Source: Mangrovivirga halotolerans (GTDB lineage Bacteria; Bacteroidota; Bacteroidia; Cytophagales; Cyclobacteriaceae). Taken from it: a stretch of DNA of 64,000 bases. The notes below the pieces were generated by a model that worked only from the letters and a program-made list of their open reading frames with translations, made no database searches and was not told the DNA's origin. Shown here in pieces: positions 1 to 8,077 of this stretch. Position numbers and translations under genes: made by a program. The stretch lies in the NCBI RefSeq assembly GCF_026241165.1, contig NZ_JAPFQN010000001.1, forward strand, positions 248,001 to 312,000, given 5' to 3'. Within the stretch, counting starts at the first letter, position 1. Each line of letters opens with the position of its first letter.

Positions 1-148
1 TAGTTCTAAACTTCTCTGCGTCGAAGCGGGTTATAGGAGCAGCACCACTGACTCCCTTCGCTAAACCGCCCCAGTATTCCTGGACAGTATTACCGATTGG
101 AGTCAGCGCGCCAATTCCTGTTACAACAACTCGTCTCGTATATTTCAT
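1..148 (-). CDS. fabF: 3-oxoacyl-ACP synthase II (FabF), N-terminal part, cut by window edge
   Basis: The first 49 codons of a beta-ketoacyl-ACP synthase II, which condenses malonyl-ACP with acyl-ACP in fatty acid elongation. The translation opens [20 protein letters not shown] and continues with a W-G-G-L segment and an ITRFD motif, the conserved N-terminus of FabF (KAS II). The catalytic Cys-His-His residues lie outside the window. It sits 37 nt downstream of acpP on the same strand, the usual acpP-fabF operon order, so the two are probably co-transcribed. FabB-type synthases share part of this motif, but the acpP neighbour and the [10 protein letters not shown] opening favour FabF. Confidence 0.93.
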   Translation of the reverse strand, partial: MKYTRRVVVTGIGALTPIGNTVQEYWGGLAKGVSGAAPITRFDAEKFRT

Positions 149-185
149 ATAATGTGAAATGAAATACGTTTAGATTAGATAAGAA

Positions 186-422
186 TTACTTAACGTTTTC
201 CTCGAGGTAGCTGATTGCCTGACCTACAGTCTGAATGTTTTCAGCCTGGTCATCAGGAATAGAAATATTGAACTCTTTTTCAAATTCCATGATCAGTTCA
301 ACAGTGTCAAGGGAATCTGCTCCCAAGTCATTTGTAAAGCTTGCTTCAGGTGTTACCTCTGAATCTTCTACACCAAGCTTATCAACGATAATTGCTTTTA
401 CTTTTTGTGCTATTTCAGACAT
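186..422 (-). CDS. acpP: acyl carrier protein
   Basis: A 78-residue acyl carrier protein that carries growing acyl chains in fatty acid synthesis as thioesters on 4'-phosphopantetheine. The attachment serine is Ser37 in the hallmark motif [10 protein letters not shown], followed by the acidic helix-II segment ([13 protein letters not shown]) that docks to partner enzymes. Length and acidity match AcpP closely. It is the first gene of acpP-fabF on the minus strand. The 245-bp gap to the divergent IPExxxVDY gene is AT-rich and probably holds its promoter: a TTTCTTTG resembling the TAnnTTTG -7 box lies about 35 nt upstream of the start. Nothing unusual is seen. Confidence 0.98.
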   Translation of the reverse strand: MSEIAQKVKAIIVDKLGVEDSEVTPEASFTNDLGADSLDTVELIMEFEKEFNISIPDDQAENIQTVGQAISYLEENVK

Positions 423-594
423 CGCTAAAAGTATTTAGTTAAAATCCACTGCAAAGAAATAGATTTAATGTTATAAAATCAAACAAATTCAATAAAGTTA
501 TTAATAAAAGCAATAACTGACTTATTTGATGTTATTTCTTAACTATTTCGCAATACAGTAACTAAAATATTCAAAAATAACTAAATTATCCTTG

Positions 595-626
595 TTTGAA
601 TGTACTTTTTCTCCAGGCTATTATTG
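595..626 (+). promoter_or_regulatory. candidate Bacteroidota promoter of the IPExxxVDY-pyk operon
   Basis: TTTG at 595-598 and TATTATTG at 619-626, separated by 20 bp, match the Bacteroidota primary-sigma pattern (-33 TTTG, -7 TAnnTTTG) with one mismatch in the -7 box. It lies 41 nt before the start codon at 668. Inferred from consensus only. Confidence 0.45.
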
Positions 627-667
627 TGAGTCAGGAAATGCTTGTTAACATTGAAAATTAAACAGGA

Positions 668-1090
668 ATGAAGAAAACCAAGCTTGAAAAAAGCTTAATT
701 ATTGATTTTAAGGCAGTTGGGATATCTTGTACTCTTAAAGCTTACAAGTTAGCGTGGCTTTTAAATAAAATTTTAAATATTCAGTTGGTGAAAGAAAATG
801 ATTTTCAACTTGAAAGCGGTAATGAAAATATTGAAATTTGTAATTATCTTTATGAAACACCTGCTGGATACCTGAAGTTAATAGAAAACAAAGCTACCAA
901 TCATGAACGCGTGGGGAATTTGTTTTTAATCCCTGAATTAAAACAATTTGATTTCCTGTTTCTTATTAAGGAAAGTGATTCGTTTAATGCCGATGAAATA
1001 ATTAATAAAATCAAGACCTTAAATGAAATAAACTTTATAACACCAATAAATTACACACAGATTAAGTCAAAAGAAAACCTATTATTTTAA
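668..1090 (+). CDS. IPExxxVDY family protein
   Basis: A 140-residue protein of the small Bacteroidota-specific IPExxxVDY family, whose function is unknown. The name-giving motif appears in degenerate form as IPELKQFDF at about residues 94-102, in the usual place after a conserved segment that begins with KAYKLAWLLNK. There is no signal peptide or membrane segment, so it should be cytoplasmic. Only 3 nt separate its stop from the pyk start, which indicates co-transcription and probably translational coupling; this pairing with pyruvate kinase recurs in related genomes as far as I recall. No biochemical role should be inferred from the neighbour alone. Confidence 0.8.
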   Translation: MKKTKLEKSLIIDFKAVGISCTLKAYKLAWLLNKILNIQLVKENDFQLESGNENIEICNYLYETPAGYLKLIENKATNHERVGNLFLIPELKQFDFLFLIKESDSFNADEIINKIKTLNEINFITPINYTQIKSKENLLF

Positions 1091-1093
1091 CTC

Positions 1094-2530
1094 ATGTCAG
1101 ACGAAATAAAGTTTAATAAAACTAAAATAATTGCTACTGTTGGTCCCGCCAGTAACAATAAGGATATGTTGAGAAAACTTATAAAAGCAGGAGCAGATGT
1201 GTTCAGGCTTAATTTTTCTCATGGGACTCACGATGACCATAAAAAAGTCATTCAATATGTCCGCGAACTCAATGATGAACTTGGAACTCATGTCGCCTTA
1301 CTTCAGGACCTTCAAGGACCTAAGATCCGGACACAGGAAATTGAAAACGGTGAGGTAATCATCAAGGAAGGTGATAAATTAACAATAACTACCGAGGACA
1401 TTGTTGGTAACGCTGAAAGAATCGGAACAACTTACAAGGACATCGTCAATGATGTAAAACCGGGTGAAATGATCCTCATAGACGATGGTAAGATCGAATT
1501 AAAAGTGATTTCCACAAATCCTACTGAAATTGTTACTGAAATCGTATATGGTGGCCCTCTAAAATCAAGAAAAGGAATCAACCTGCCTCAATCAGAAGTT
1601 TCTGCTCCTTCTTTAACTGAAAAAGATAAAAAAGATCTTGAATTCGGACTGGAACAGGATGTTGACTGGATAGCCCTTTCTTTCGTCAGAAAGGCTGATG
1701 ATGTTCGGGATATTAAGGAACGAATTTCAGATGCAGGCCGATCTGCAAGGGTCATTGCGAAAATTGAAAAACCTCAGGCTGTAGCAAATATCGACGAAAT
1801 TATTGAGGTTACTGATGCTATTATGGTTGCCCGTGGAGACCTTGGTGTTGAAGTGGTGATGGAAGAAGTTCCTACTATACAGAAAAGCATTGTACACAAA
1901 TGTAATCTGATGGGCAAACCCGTGATCATCGCTACTCAGATGATGGAAAGCATGATTGAAAACCCAAGACCCACCAGGGCTGAAACAAATGACATTGCGA
2001 ATGCCGTAATGGATGGAGCAGATACTATTATGCTTTCAGCTGAGAGTGCAGCTGGTAAATACCCGGTAGAATCTGTAACCAGTATGGCTAAGACGATTAG
2101 CATTGTTGAATCGAGAACAGAAAGCATATATTTCCACCATACCAGTTACGTAAGAGACGAGTCGCCTACTTTTGTTAGTGACAATCTTGTCCTTGTGGCA
2201 TGTCGTCTTGCAAAAAGAACCGGAGCAAAAGCTATATTCGGCATCACCAACTCAGGCTATACAGGCATTAGAGCCTCTTGTCACAGACCGAAGGCAAGTA
2301 TATTCATCTTTACCAGTAATAAGAAATTATTGAATGTCCTGAGCCTTGTATGGGGCGTGAGAGGTGTTTATTATGATGGGGGTCCAACTACCGATGAAAC
2401 CTTCGAAGATCAGAAAAAGATCATCGAAAAGATGGGGTATGTAGAAAAAGGAGACCTTATAGTACAGATGGCCAGTATGCCTTTAGAAGAAAAGAAAAGA
2501 ACCAATACCTTAAAAATAGATATGATCTGA
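1094..2530 (+). CDS. pyk: pyruvate kinase
   Basis: A 478-residue pyruvate kinase (phosphoenolpyruvate + ADP to pyruvate + ATP), the last step of glycolysis. Visible family motifs include TKIIATVGPAS at the N-terminus, RLNFSHGTHDDH, the active-site lysine segment AKIEKPQAV near residue 225, MVARGDLGVE near 247, and NPRPTRAETNDIANAV with DTIMLSAESAAGKYP. The segment AERIGTTY aligns by eye with the position of rabbit Glu117; a Glu there usually marks the K+-dependent class. The length is typical. It is second in an operon behind the IPExxxVDY gene and converges on the NFACT gene, leaving 27 bp between stop codons. Confidence 0.97.
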   Translation: MSDEIKFNKTKIIATVGPASNNKDMLRKLIKAGADVFRLNFSHGTHDDHKKVIQYVRELNDELGTHVALLQDLQGPKIRTQEIENGEVIIKEGDKLTITTEDIVGNAERIGTTYKDIVNDVKPGEMILIDDGKIELKVISTNPTEIVTEIVYGGPLKSRKGINLPQSEVSAPSLTEKDKKDLEFGLEQDVDWIALSFVRKADDVRDIKERISDAGRSARVIAKIEKPQAVANIDEIIEVTDAIMVARGDLGVEVVMEEVPTIQKSIVHKCNLMGKPVIIATQMMESMIENPRPTRAETNDIANAVMDGADTIMLSAESAAGKYPVESVTSMAKTISIVESRTESIYFHHTSYVRDESPTFVSDNLVLVACRLAKRTGAKAIFGITNSGYTGIRASCHRPKASIFIFTSNKKLLNVLSLVWGVRGVYYDGGPTTDETFEDQKKIIEKMGYVEKGDLIVQMASMPLEEKKRTNTLKIDMI

Positions 2531-2557
2531 TCCGGTATTGGGAATATTAATAAAATT

Positions 2558-4147
2558 TTATGGAGCGGGCTCAATCATGAGTACCGCTTCTTCTTTATCT
2601 ACCTTTACAGCACCTGCAGGACTCCCCTTCACCTTTCTTATATACTTTTTTGGAGTCACTATAACAGGGCATAATGTTTCGTTTTTTCTCTTGCTATATT
2701 TAGCAGCCAATGCAGCAGCATATTCTATTACTGCCCGGGGAATTTCCCGACCCGATTGGTGCTTAATTAATACATGGGAACCGGGCACATCCTTTGCATG
2801 TAACCATAAATCTTCTTTGTAGCCGTATTTTAAAGTCAGTTCATCATTTGCAGAGGCATTTTTCCCGACCCATATCTGGAACCCGTCCTTTTCATACGGT
2901 TTGTATGGCTTTATTATTTCAGTCTGCCTGCCTTTTGAATCAAGCCCCAGATTTTTTACTGTCTTTTTTAATGCTTTCAGGTCGTTTTCATTTTGAATAA
3001 ACTTTTTAAGCGAATCTAATTCGTCAATTCTTTCATTACTTTCTTCAATCTTTTCGAAAAGCATTTCTATTTCTTTTTCCTGATTTTTTGCCTTTCTATA
3101 ATAGTTTTCAGCATTTTTCTGAGGCGAGAGACCTTTTTTTAAAGGGATTTCAACTAATTGGTTATTATTATAAAAGTCCTGAAGTTCAACCTTTTTGATA
3201 CCTGGAGAAATACTATGCATATTTGCCATTAAAATATCTCCAAATTGCCGGAACCTGGCTTCATTTTCAAGATACTCAAGCCTCTTTTCAGACTTTTTAA
3301 TATATGATCTGGTTTGCTTAAGCCTTTTATCAATATATGAATTGATCTTCTTTTTAAGCTCTGAAAGGGCGAAAACACCTATGAAAGAATAAAATAATTT
3401 CGTTGATGCTTCTAATGGATCCTTGGTTACAAATTTCACATTATCATTTTCGTAATGCTCCGGATTTAACAACGAAAGAATGTAATTTGATTTTTCCTGA
3501 TCGAATATCACTGAATATTGATCACTTTCTGACAATTCATCATGCAGGGATAATGCAGCTTCAGCCTGATCATTGATATCTTCAATAGCCTGAGTTTTTT
3601 CTTTAAAGACTTTTAAAATATCCTTATCCCATAAAACAATGGGAGGTTTGTTCTCTTTTAATCTTTGTATAATAGATTCGGTACTTAAATCCAGAACATT
3701 ACCAAGATCATTTAAATTTAAATCCTTATCTGCCTGAAGATCATTTCGAAATAATGAAATTAGTTCCTCTTCTTTAAAAAGCAGGATATTTGATCTATTC
3801 CCGAATAATTTAAAAAGCAAACGAAATCCATCTGTAAAATCAATGGTAAAGGCCCTTTCATTTCTAATTTCAGAGACTCCTACTACTTTTTTATCCAGTA
3901 ATTCCGTAAATAATTCTACAGAATTTCTATTTGCACGACTTTGATCGGAATGAAAACTTAAAAATGAGTATTTAGGATCAAAACTGGCTTTAATGTAAAA
4001 TTCATTCGAAGAATTTGCAAACCCGAAAATGACTTCGTCCCGGTTTTGTGAATAACATTCAGCCAGGTAATGTGGCTCATCACCTCCCCTAAAATAATTA
4101 TTCAATTCATTTGCCTGATCTGAAATAAAATAGGCTGTTAAATGCAT
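2558..4147 (-). CDS. NFACT-domain protein, RqcH-like (ribosome-associated quality control)
   Basis: A 529-residue protein with the NFACT architecture: a divergent N-terminal NFACT-N domain (about 1-200), a long helical coiled-coil arm (about 255-400, rich in K/E with RSYIKKSEKRLEYLENEARF), and a C-terminal NFACT-R RNA-binding domain (about 410-525) with the motif EDLWLHAKDVPGSHVLIK. RqcH/FbpA proteins bind stalled 50S subunits and recruit tRNA-Ala to add C-terminal alanine tails. It is the last gene of a five-gene minus-strand operon, 2 nt after the PhnP-like hydrolase. The motif aligning with the Asp-Arg pair of RqcH reads NER here, so full tailing activity is uncertain. The family assignment is firm; the exact activity is inferred. 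Confidence 0.85.
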   Translation of the reverse strand: MHLTAYFISDQANELNNYFRGGDEPHYLAECYSQNRDEVIFGFANSSNEFYIKASFDPKYSFLSFHSDQSRANRNSVELFTELLDKKVVGVSEIRNERAFTIDFTDGFRLLFKLFGNRSNILLFKEEELISLFRNDLQADKDLNLNDLGNVLDLSTESIIQRLKENKPPIVLWDKDILKVFKEKTQAIEDINDQAEAALSLHDELSESDQYSVIFDQEKSNYILSLLNPEHYENDNVKFVTKDPLEASTKLFYSFIGVFALSELKKKINSYIDKRLKQTRSYIKKSEKRLEYLENEARFRQFGDILMANMHSISPGIKKVELQDFYNNNQLVEIPLKKGLSPQKNAENYYRKAKNQEKEIEMLFEKIEESNERIDELDSLKKFIQNENDLKALKKTVKNLGLDSKGRQTEIIKPYKPYEKDGFQIWVGKNASANDELTLKYGYKEDLWLHAKDVPGSHVLIKHQSGREIPRAVIEYAAALAAKYSKRKNETLCPVIVTPKKYIRKVKGSPAGAVKVDKEEAVLMIEPAP

Positions 4148-4149
4148 GG

Positions 4150-4911
4150 TTACAATTTGATCTTAAGACCGTCGTAAGCTAGTGATATGTTTTCAGGAAG
4201 TTCTTCATCAACAACCTTGTGTCTGCCCATTCGATGACTAATATGGATCAAATAGGCTTGTTCCGGATTTACTTTTTGGATTAAGTCAACAGCTTCATCC
4301 AAGGTAAAATGAGAAATGTGTTTTTCTCGTTGAAGTGCATCAAGAACGAGTATTCGTGATCCTTTTACTTTTTCCAATTCTTCATCAGATATACTGTTTG
4401 CATCAGTAATGTAAGTGAAATCTTTAATTCTGAAACCAAGAACAGGTAATTTATAATGATAAACCTCAATAGGTATAAACTCTACACCCTGGACATTAAA
4501 AGGTTTGTTCTCAATTTGATTGATTTCAAACCTTGGAGCACCGGGATAGGTTATTTCCCCAAAAGCATAATGAAATTCATTTTCAAGCTGATTGATTACT
4601 CTTTGAGTGGCATACAAAGGCATATGCTTCTTAAGCCGGAAATTAAAGCTTCTTACATCATCTAACCCAGCTACATGATCCTTGTGTTCATGAGTGAAAA
4701 TCACAGCATCAAGATCATGTATTCGCTCCCTGATCATTTGTTGCCGAAAATCAGGACCAGTATCTATTACAAAACTTTTACCATCGACTTCAACGTGGAT
4801 TGAAGTTCTTAATCGCTTATCACGAAAATCAATTGATCTGCATACCTCACATTCGCATCCAATAACCGGTACGCCCTGTGATGTTCCGGTGCCTAAAAAA
4901 GTTATCCTCAA
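4150..4911 (-). CDS. MBL-fold metallo-hydrolase, PhnP-like
   Basis: A 253-residue metallo-beta-lactamase-fold hydrolase of the PhnP/RNase Z-like phosphodiesterase group. It opens MRITFLGTGTSQGVPVIGC, has a Cys-x-Cys-x-x-Cys cluster (CECEVC) typical of the PhnP branch, and the metal motif HTHEHKDHVAGLDDV near residue 75, followed by ITDANSIS and HISHRMGRH, which supply later metal ligands. The start codon is TTG: the conserved family N-terminus begins exactly there. The TTG overlaps the upstream TGA stop (TTGA), which suggests translational coupling with the 91-residue gene. The physiological substrate in Bacteroidota is unknown, and a phosphonate role is not supported because no phn genes are nearby. 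Confidence 0.88.
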   Translation of the reverse strand: MRITFLGTGTSQGVPVIGCECEVCRSIDFRDKRLRTSIHVEVDGKSFVIDTGPDFRQQMIRERIHDLDAVIFTHEHKDHVAGLDDVRSFNFRLKKHMPLYATQRVINQLENEFHYAFGEITYPGAPRFEINQIENKPFNVQGVEFIPIEVYHYKLPVLGFRIKDFTYITDANSISDEELEKVKGSRILVLDALQREKHISHFTLDEAVDLIQKVNPEQAYLIHISHRMGRHKVVDEELPENISLAYDGLKIKL

Positions 4912-5183
4912 AGCTTAAGTGAAGTTTGTGTGAGTTCTAAATAAAAATTTCGATTTTTATCACACAGGTCTTTGGTGTTTAAATCTACCTGACTAAGAAT
5001 TTCAATCAGGCAACTTATTTTCCCTTCAAGTGTATAGTATTTATTAACAATTACTACCTTATTATCATTAAGTATACAGTAACCCGATTTAAAATTGCCT
5101 TTTTCATACCGAAGGATATAATCAGACTCAGCAAAAACATCTTCAAGCTTATTTAAAAACGACTTAGTATACTTTACTTCCAT
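4908..5183 (-). CDS. conserved small hypothetical protein (91 aa)
   Basis: A 91-residue soluble protein I do not recognise by name. It begins MEVKYTKSFLNKLEDVFAES and reads as one small alpha/beta domain: an N-terminal helix, beta-rich RYEKGNFKSGYCILNDNKVVIVNKYYTLEGKI, then a helix (SCLIEILSQVD). There is no signal peptide or membrane segment. It is 1 nt downstream of the response regulator gene and overlaps the metallo-hydrolase start by 4 nt, so it is firmly embedded in the operon. I recall similar short proteins beside PhnP-like genes in other Bacteroidota, but no function is known to me. Confidence 0.75.
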   Translation of the reverse strand: MEVKYTKSFLNKLEDVFAESDYILRYEKGNFKSGYCILNDNKVVIVNKYYTLEGKISCLIEILSQVDLNTKDLCDKNRNFYLELTQTSLKL

Positions 5184-5184
5184 A

Positions 5185-5562
5185 TTATGAAGTGTATTTT
5201 TTAACTGCTTTTACTAATGTATCAAAATTGATTGGCTTTGGTATATAATCATTTATACCCACTGAAGTAAAATCATCCATAGAATAATTTTTAGCATTAC
5301 CTGTAATCGCAATGATAGGTGTATTTGCTTTTTCTTTGTCGTCCATTGATCTGATCTGCCTGGCACATTCCATACCATCCATCTTTGGCATGTTAATGTC
5401 CATAAGAATCACATCAAAATCAGTATCCTTCAATGATTTGATTACTTCTTCGCCATTTTTAGCAGAAGTGATCTTATAATTCTGTATTGTTAGTATTTTT
5501 TTAGTAAGATTTTGGATTACTGAACTATCTTCCGCGATCAAAACTTTTTTTGCTGATGACAT
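5185..5562 (-). CDS. single-domain response regulator (CheY-like)
   Basis: A 125-residue stand-alone receiver domain. The acidic pair (AEDSS near residue 11), the phospho-acceptor Asp in DVILMDINMPKMDGMEC (near 56), the Thr/Ser in IIAITGNAKN (near 88) and the Lys of YIPKPIN (near 109) are all present, so it should be phosphorylatable. There is no DNA-binding or enzymatic output domain. It lies 5 nt downstream of a hybrid histidine kinase carrying its own receiver and Hpt domains, so the likely phosphorelay is kinase His to fused receiver to Hpt to this protein. Its output partner is not evident in the window. Confidence 0.93.
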   Translation of the reverse strand: MSSAKKVLIAEDSSVIQNLTKKILTIQNYKITSAKNGEEVIKSLKDTDFDVILMDINMPKMDGMECARQIRSMDDKEKANTPIIAITGNAKNYSMDDFTSVGINDYIPKPINFDTLVKAVKKYTS

Positions 5563-5567
5563 CTCTT

Positions 5568-7982
5568 TTAGAGGTTTAATATACTCTGATAACTATTTCT
5601 GAATTCTCCAAATATAGATTTTAAATACGAAATATCCTCAATGAGACCTTCATAATTTTGTTGTTTAATGCGTGTTTCGATGACTTCAGCGATTCCTGCA
5701 ACCTTCTCAATACCAAGGGTTCCGGCATTACCCTTGATAGTGTGTAAACTTTTCTTGATTATATCATAATCTCGTTTCATCAATCCTGATTCTATCTCTC
5801 TAATCAGTTCGACTGTTTCAGTTTTAAAATCATTAAAAACCTGATCAATTAATTCCTTACCTCCGTATTTTTCAAGTTCTGCTACTGTTCTTTCGTTGAC
5901 GATAAGACGAGGTCGCTGTTCTTCGTTATTTTTTATATCGTCCTGCGCCCTTTTAAGATCAACCCCCATCAAAGATTTCACCTTATTTATCAAATCTTTT
6001 GCCTTTATTGGTTTAGGCAGATAATCGTCAAACCCACTCTTTAAAAATCTTTCTCTGTCATCTTGCATGGAATAGGCGGTCATTGCAACAACAGGCGTTT
6101 CATTTAGCAGATCTCTATTTAATAATTCTTGCAAGGTTTCAACACCATCCATATCAGGCATTTGAATATCAAGAAAAACTATATCAAACTTTTCATCAGT
6201 CAGATACTCAATTGCTTTCAGGCCACTATCCCCCATGGTAACTTTACAACCCGATTTTTGAAGAATTTCTCCGGCAACCTGTCGGTTAACCAAATTATCA
6301 TCTATCAATAAAATCTTAGGAGGGTGTTCAAAATAATTCTTTGATGAATATTCCTCTATTGGTCTTTCTTCTATTTCAGGAGCCTCGGTTTCATTGGCCT
6401 GAAAAGTAAACCAGAACATCGAGCCCATGCCGGGAGCTGACGACACTCCTATATCACCTCCCATCAGCTTCGATAACCTTCTTGATATAACTAAGCCAAG
6501 CCCGGTACCTCCATAATTCTTTGTGGTACTATTATCAAGTTGATTAAAAGACTTAAACAACTCATTAATTTGGTCAGGCGGTATACCTATCCCCGAATCA
6601 CATACTTCAACCCTGATTAGATGTTTGCCTTCACTATTAAATTTAGATCTGATATTTAAGTCAATAGCTCCATTAGTATTTGTGAATTTAATCGCATTGC
6701 TAATAAGGTTTGACATGATCTGAAGCAGCCGGGTTTCATCGGCCATCAGGTATTCCGGCACCGACTTATGAAGATGATACTTAAATTTAATCCCCTTTTC
6801 TTCAGCTTTCTGTGAAAATAATGACTTTGATTTGTCCAGCAGATCCTCAATATTAACTGGAGACTTTTTGATCTGCATTTTCCCGGCTTCGATCTTGGAC
6901 AGATCAAGAATATCATTCAAAATATTAAGTAAAGTACCAGATGATTTTTTTATAATTCCGATATACTTCTTTTGTTCCTGATCCAAATGAGTATCTGAGA
7001 TAAGATCGAGCATACCAATTATACCATTCATTGGCGTCCTGATCTCATGACTCATATTGGCAAGAAACTGTTCCTTTACTTTCAATGATTTTTCAGCGAT
7101 CTCTTTGGCATTCATTAAATCGATATTTGCTCTTTTTAATTGAGTAATATCTCTTGCCACACCTTCAATCTGCTCTGGTTTACCTAGATCATTGTAGATG
7201 AACCTAATATTACACAGGCATTGTAAGATTGTTCCATTCCTGCGTATAATACTAACTTCAAAATCTCTAACTCGCTGATGCTGTATTAATCTCCTTATCA
7301 GATCCTTAGTCTTGGGATTAAAAAGATAAAAATCAGATATATTCTTTCCTGCCAGATCACCAGGTGAATATCCTGTGTGTTCTTCAACAGAGGGACTTAA
7401 CATTGTAAGAGTTCCATCAAGGTCACACCTGAAATAGATATCCTGGAAATATTCAAAGATTTTTCGGAATTTCTCTTCACTAAGTCTTAATGCTTCACGA
7501 GCATGGATTTGATCTTCGATATTTTCACCGATAATAGTTATCGATTCAACAATCTCCTCCTCATTATAAAATAACAGGGAGCGGAATTTAACAGGCATTA
7601 TCGAACCGTTCCTGCGTTTTACCTGAAGGTGAAACCCTTGCTGCACCATCCTACCCCTAAATATCTGGTCAAATATCAACCTGAGATCATCCCGATGAGA
7701 ATCTGTAACAAATATATCAAATGCATCCTTCCCAATTAAATCTCCTTTTCTATAGCCAAGCTCATTGCAGGTATTATTATTAACATGTTGTATAATACCT
7801 CCAAGACCAATGGTAATAGTCATCAGGTCAGCATTATTCAATAATCCGGTCAGCTCCTCTCTCCTTTTTTTAGTTTCTTGCTGAGCATGCAGTTTTTTAT
7901 TTTCAGGAGAATTTGCTTCTTCAAGCTCCCGGATCTTTGAGATCAATTGTTGTTTTGTATAATTTTGATAATCCTCTGCCAT
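5568..7982 (-). CDS. hybrid sensor histidine kinase (PAS-PAS-HisKA-HATPase-REC-Hpt)
   Basis: A soluble multi-domain hybrid kinase of about 804 residues. In order: a helical N-terminus; two PAS domains (about 45-160 and 170-290); a HisKA domain with phospho-accepting His in SHEIRTPMNG (near 308); a HATPase domain with NAIKF, DSGIGIP and GTGLGLVISRRL; a receiver with Asp in FLDIQMPDMDG (near 603); and a C-terminal Hpt with His in SLHTIKGNAG (near 745). No membrane segments, so it senses a cytoplasmic signal. I chose the ATG at 7982 (MAEDYQNY); an in-frame ATG at 8027 would add 15 hydrophobic residues reaching almost to the divergent promoter. It is first in the operon with the CheY-like gene. 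Confidence 0.93.
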   Translation of the reverse strand: MAEDYQNYTKQQLISKIRELEEANSPENKKLHAQQETKKRREELTGLLNNADLMTITIGLGGIIQHVNNNTCNELGYRKGDLIGKDAFDIFVTDSHRDDLRLIFDQIFRGRMVQQGFHLQVKRRNGSIMPVKFRSLLFYNEEEIVESITIIGENIEDQIHAREALRLSEEKFRKIFEYFQDIYFRCDLDGTLTMLSPSVEEHTGYSPGDLAGKNISDFYLFNPKTKDLIRRLIQHQRVRDFEVSIIRRNGTILQCLCNIRFIYNDLGKPEQIEGVARDITQLKRANIDLMNAKEIAEKSLKVKEQFLANMSHEIRTPMNGIIGMLDLISDTHLDQEQKKYIGIIKKSSGTLLNILNDILDLSKIEAGKMQIKKSPVNIEDLLDKSKSLFSQKAEEKGIKFKYHLHKSVPEYLMADETRLLQIMSNLISNAIKFTNTNGAIDLNIRSKFNSEGKHLIRVEVCDSGIGIPPDQINELFKSFNQLDNSTTKNYGGTGLGLVISRRLSKLMGGDIGVSSAPGMGSMFWFTFQANETEAPEIEERPIEEYSSKNYFEHPPKILLIDDNLVNRQVAGEILQKSGCKVTMGDSGLKAIEYLTDEKFDIVFLDIQMPDMDGVETLQELLNRDLLNETPVVAMTAYSMQDDRERFLKSGFDDYLPKPIKAKDLINKVKSLMGVDLKRAQDDIKNNEEQRPRLIVNERTVAELEKYGGKELIDQVFNDFKTETVELIREIESGLMKRDYDIIKKSLHTIKGNAGTLGIEKVAGIAEVIETRIKQQNYEGLIEDISYLKSIFGEFRNSYQSILNL

Positions 7983-8077
7983 TATTTTATCTAAAATACT
8001 GCATAAATTAACAACATAAAAATGCAATATTGTATTCTAAAAGGTAGATTACTTTTTTATAATTGAATAAACTTTTA

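Noticed and set aside
235-438. Plus-strand frame of 67 residues over acpP
   Set aside because: It is antisense to acpP, whose motif and length are unambiguous; serine-rich composition is the shadow of its codons.
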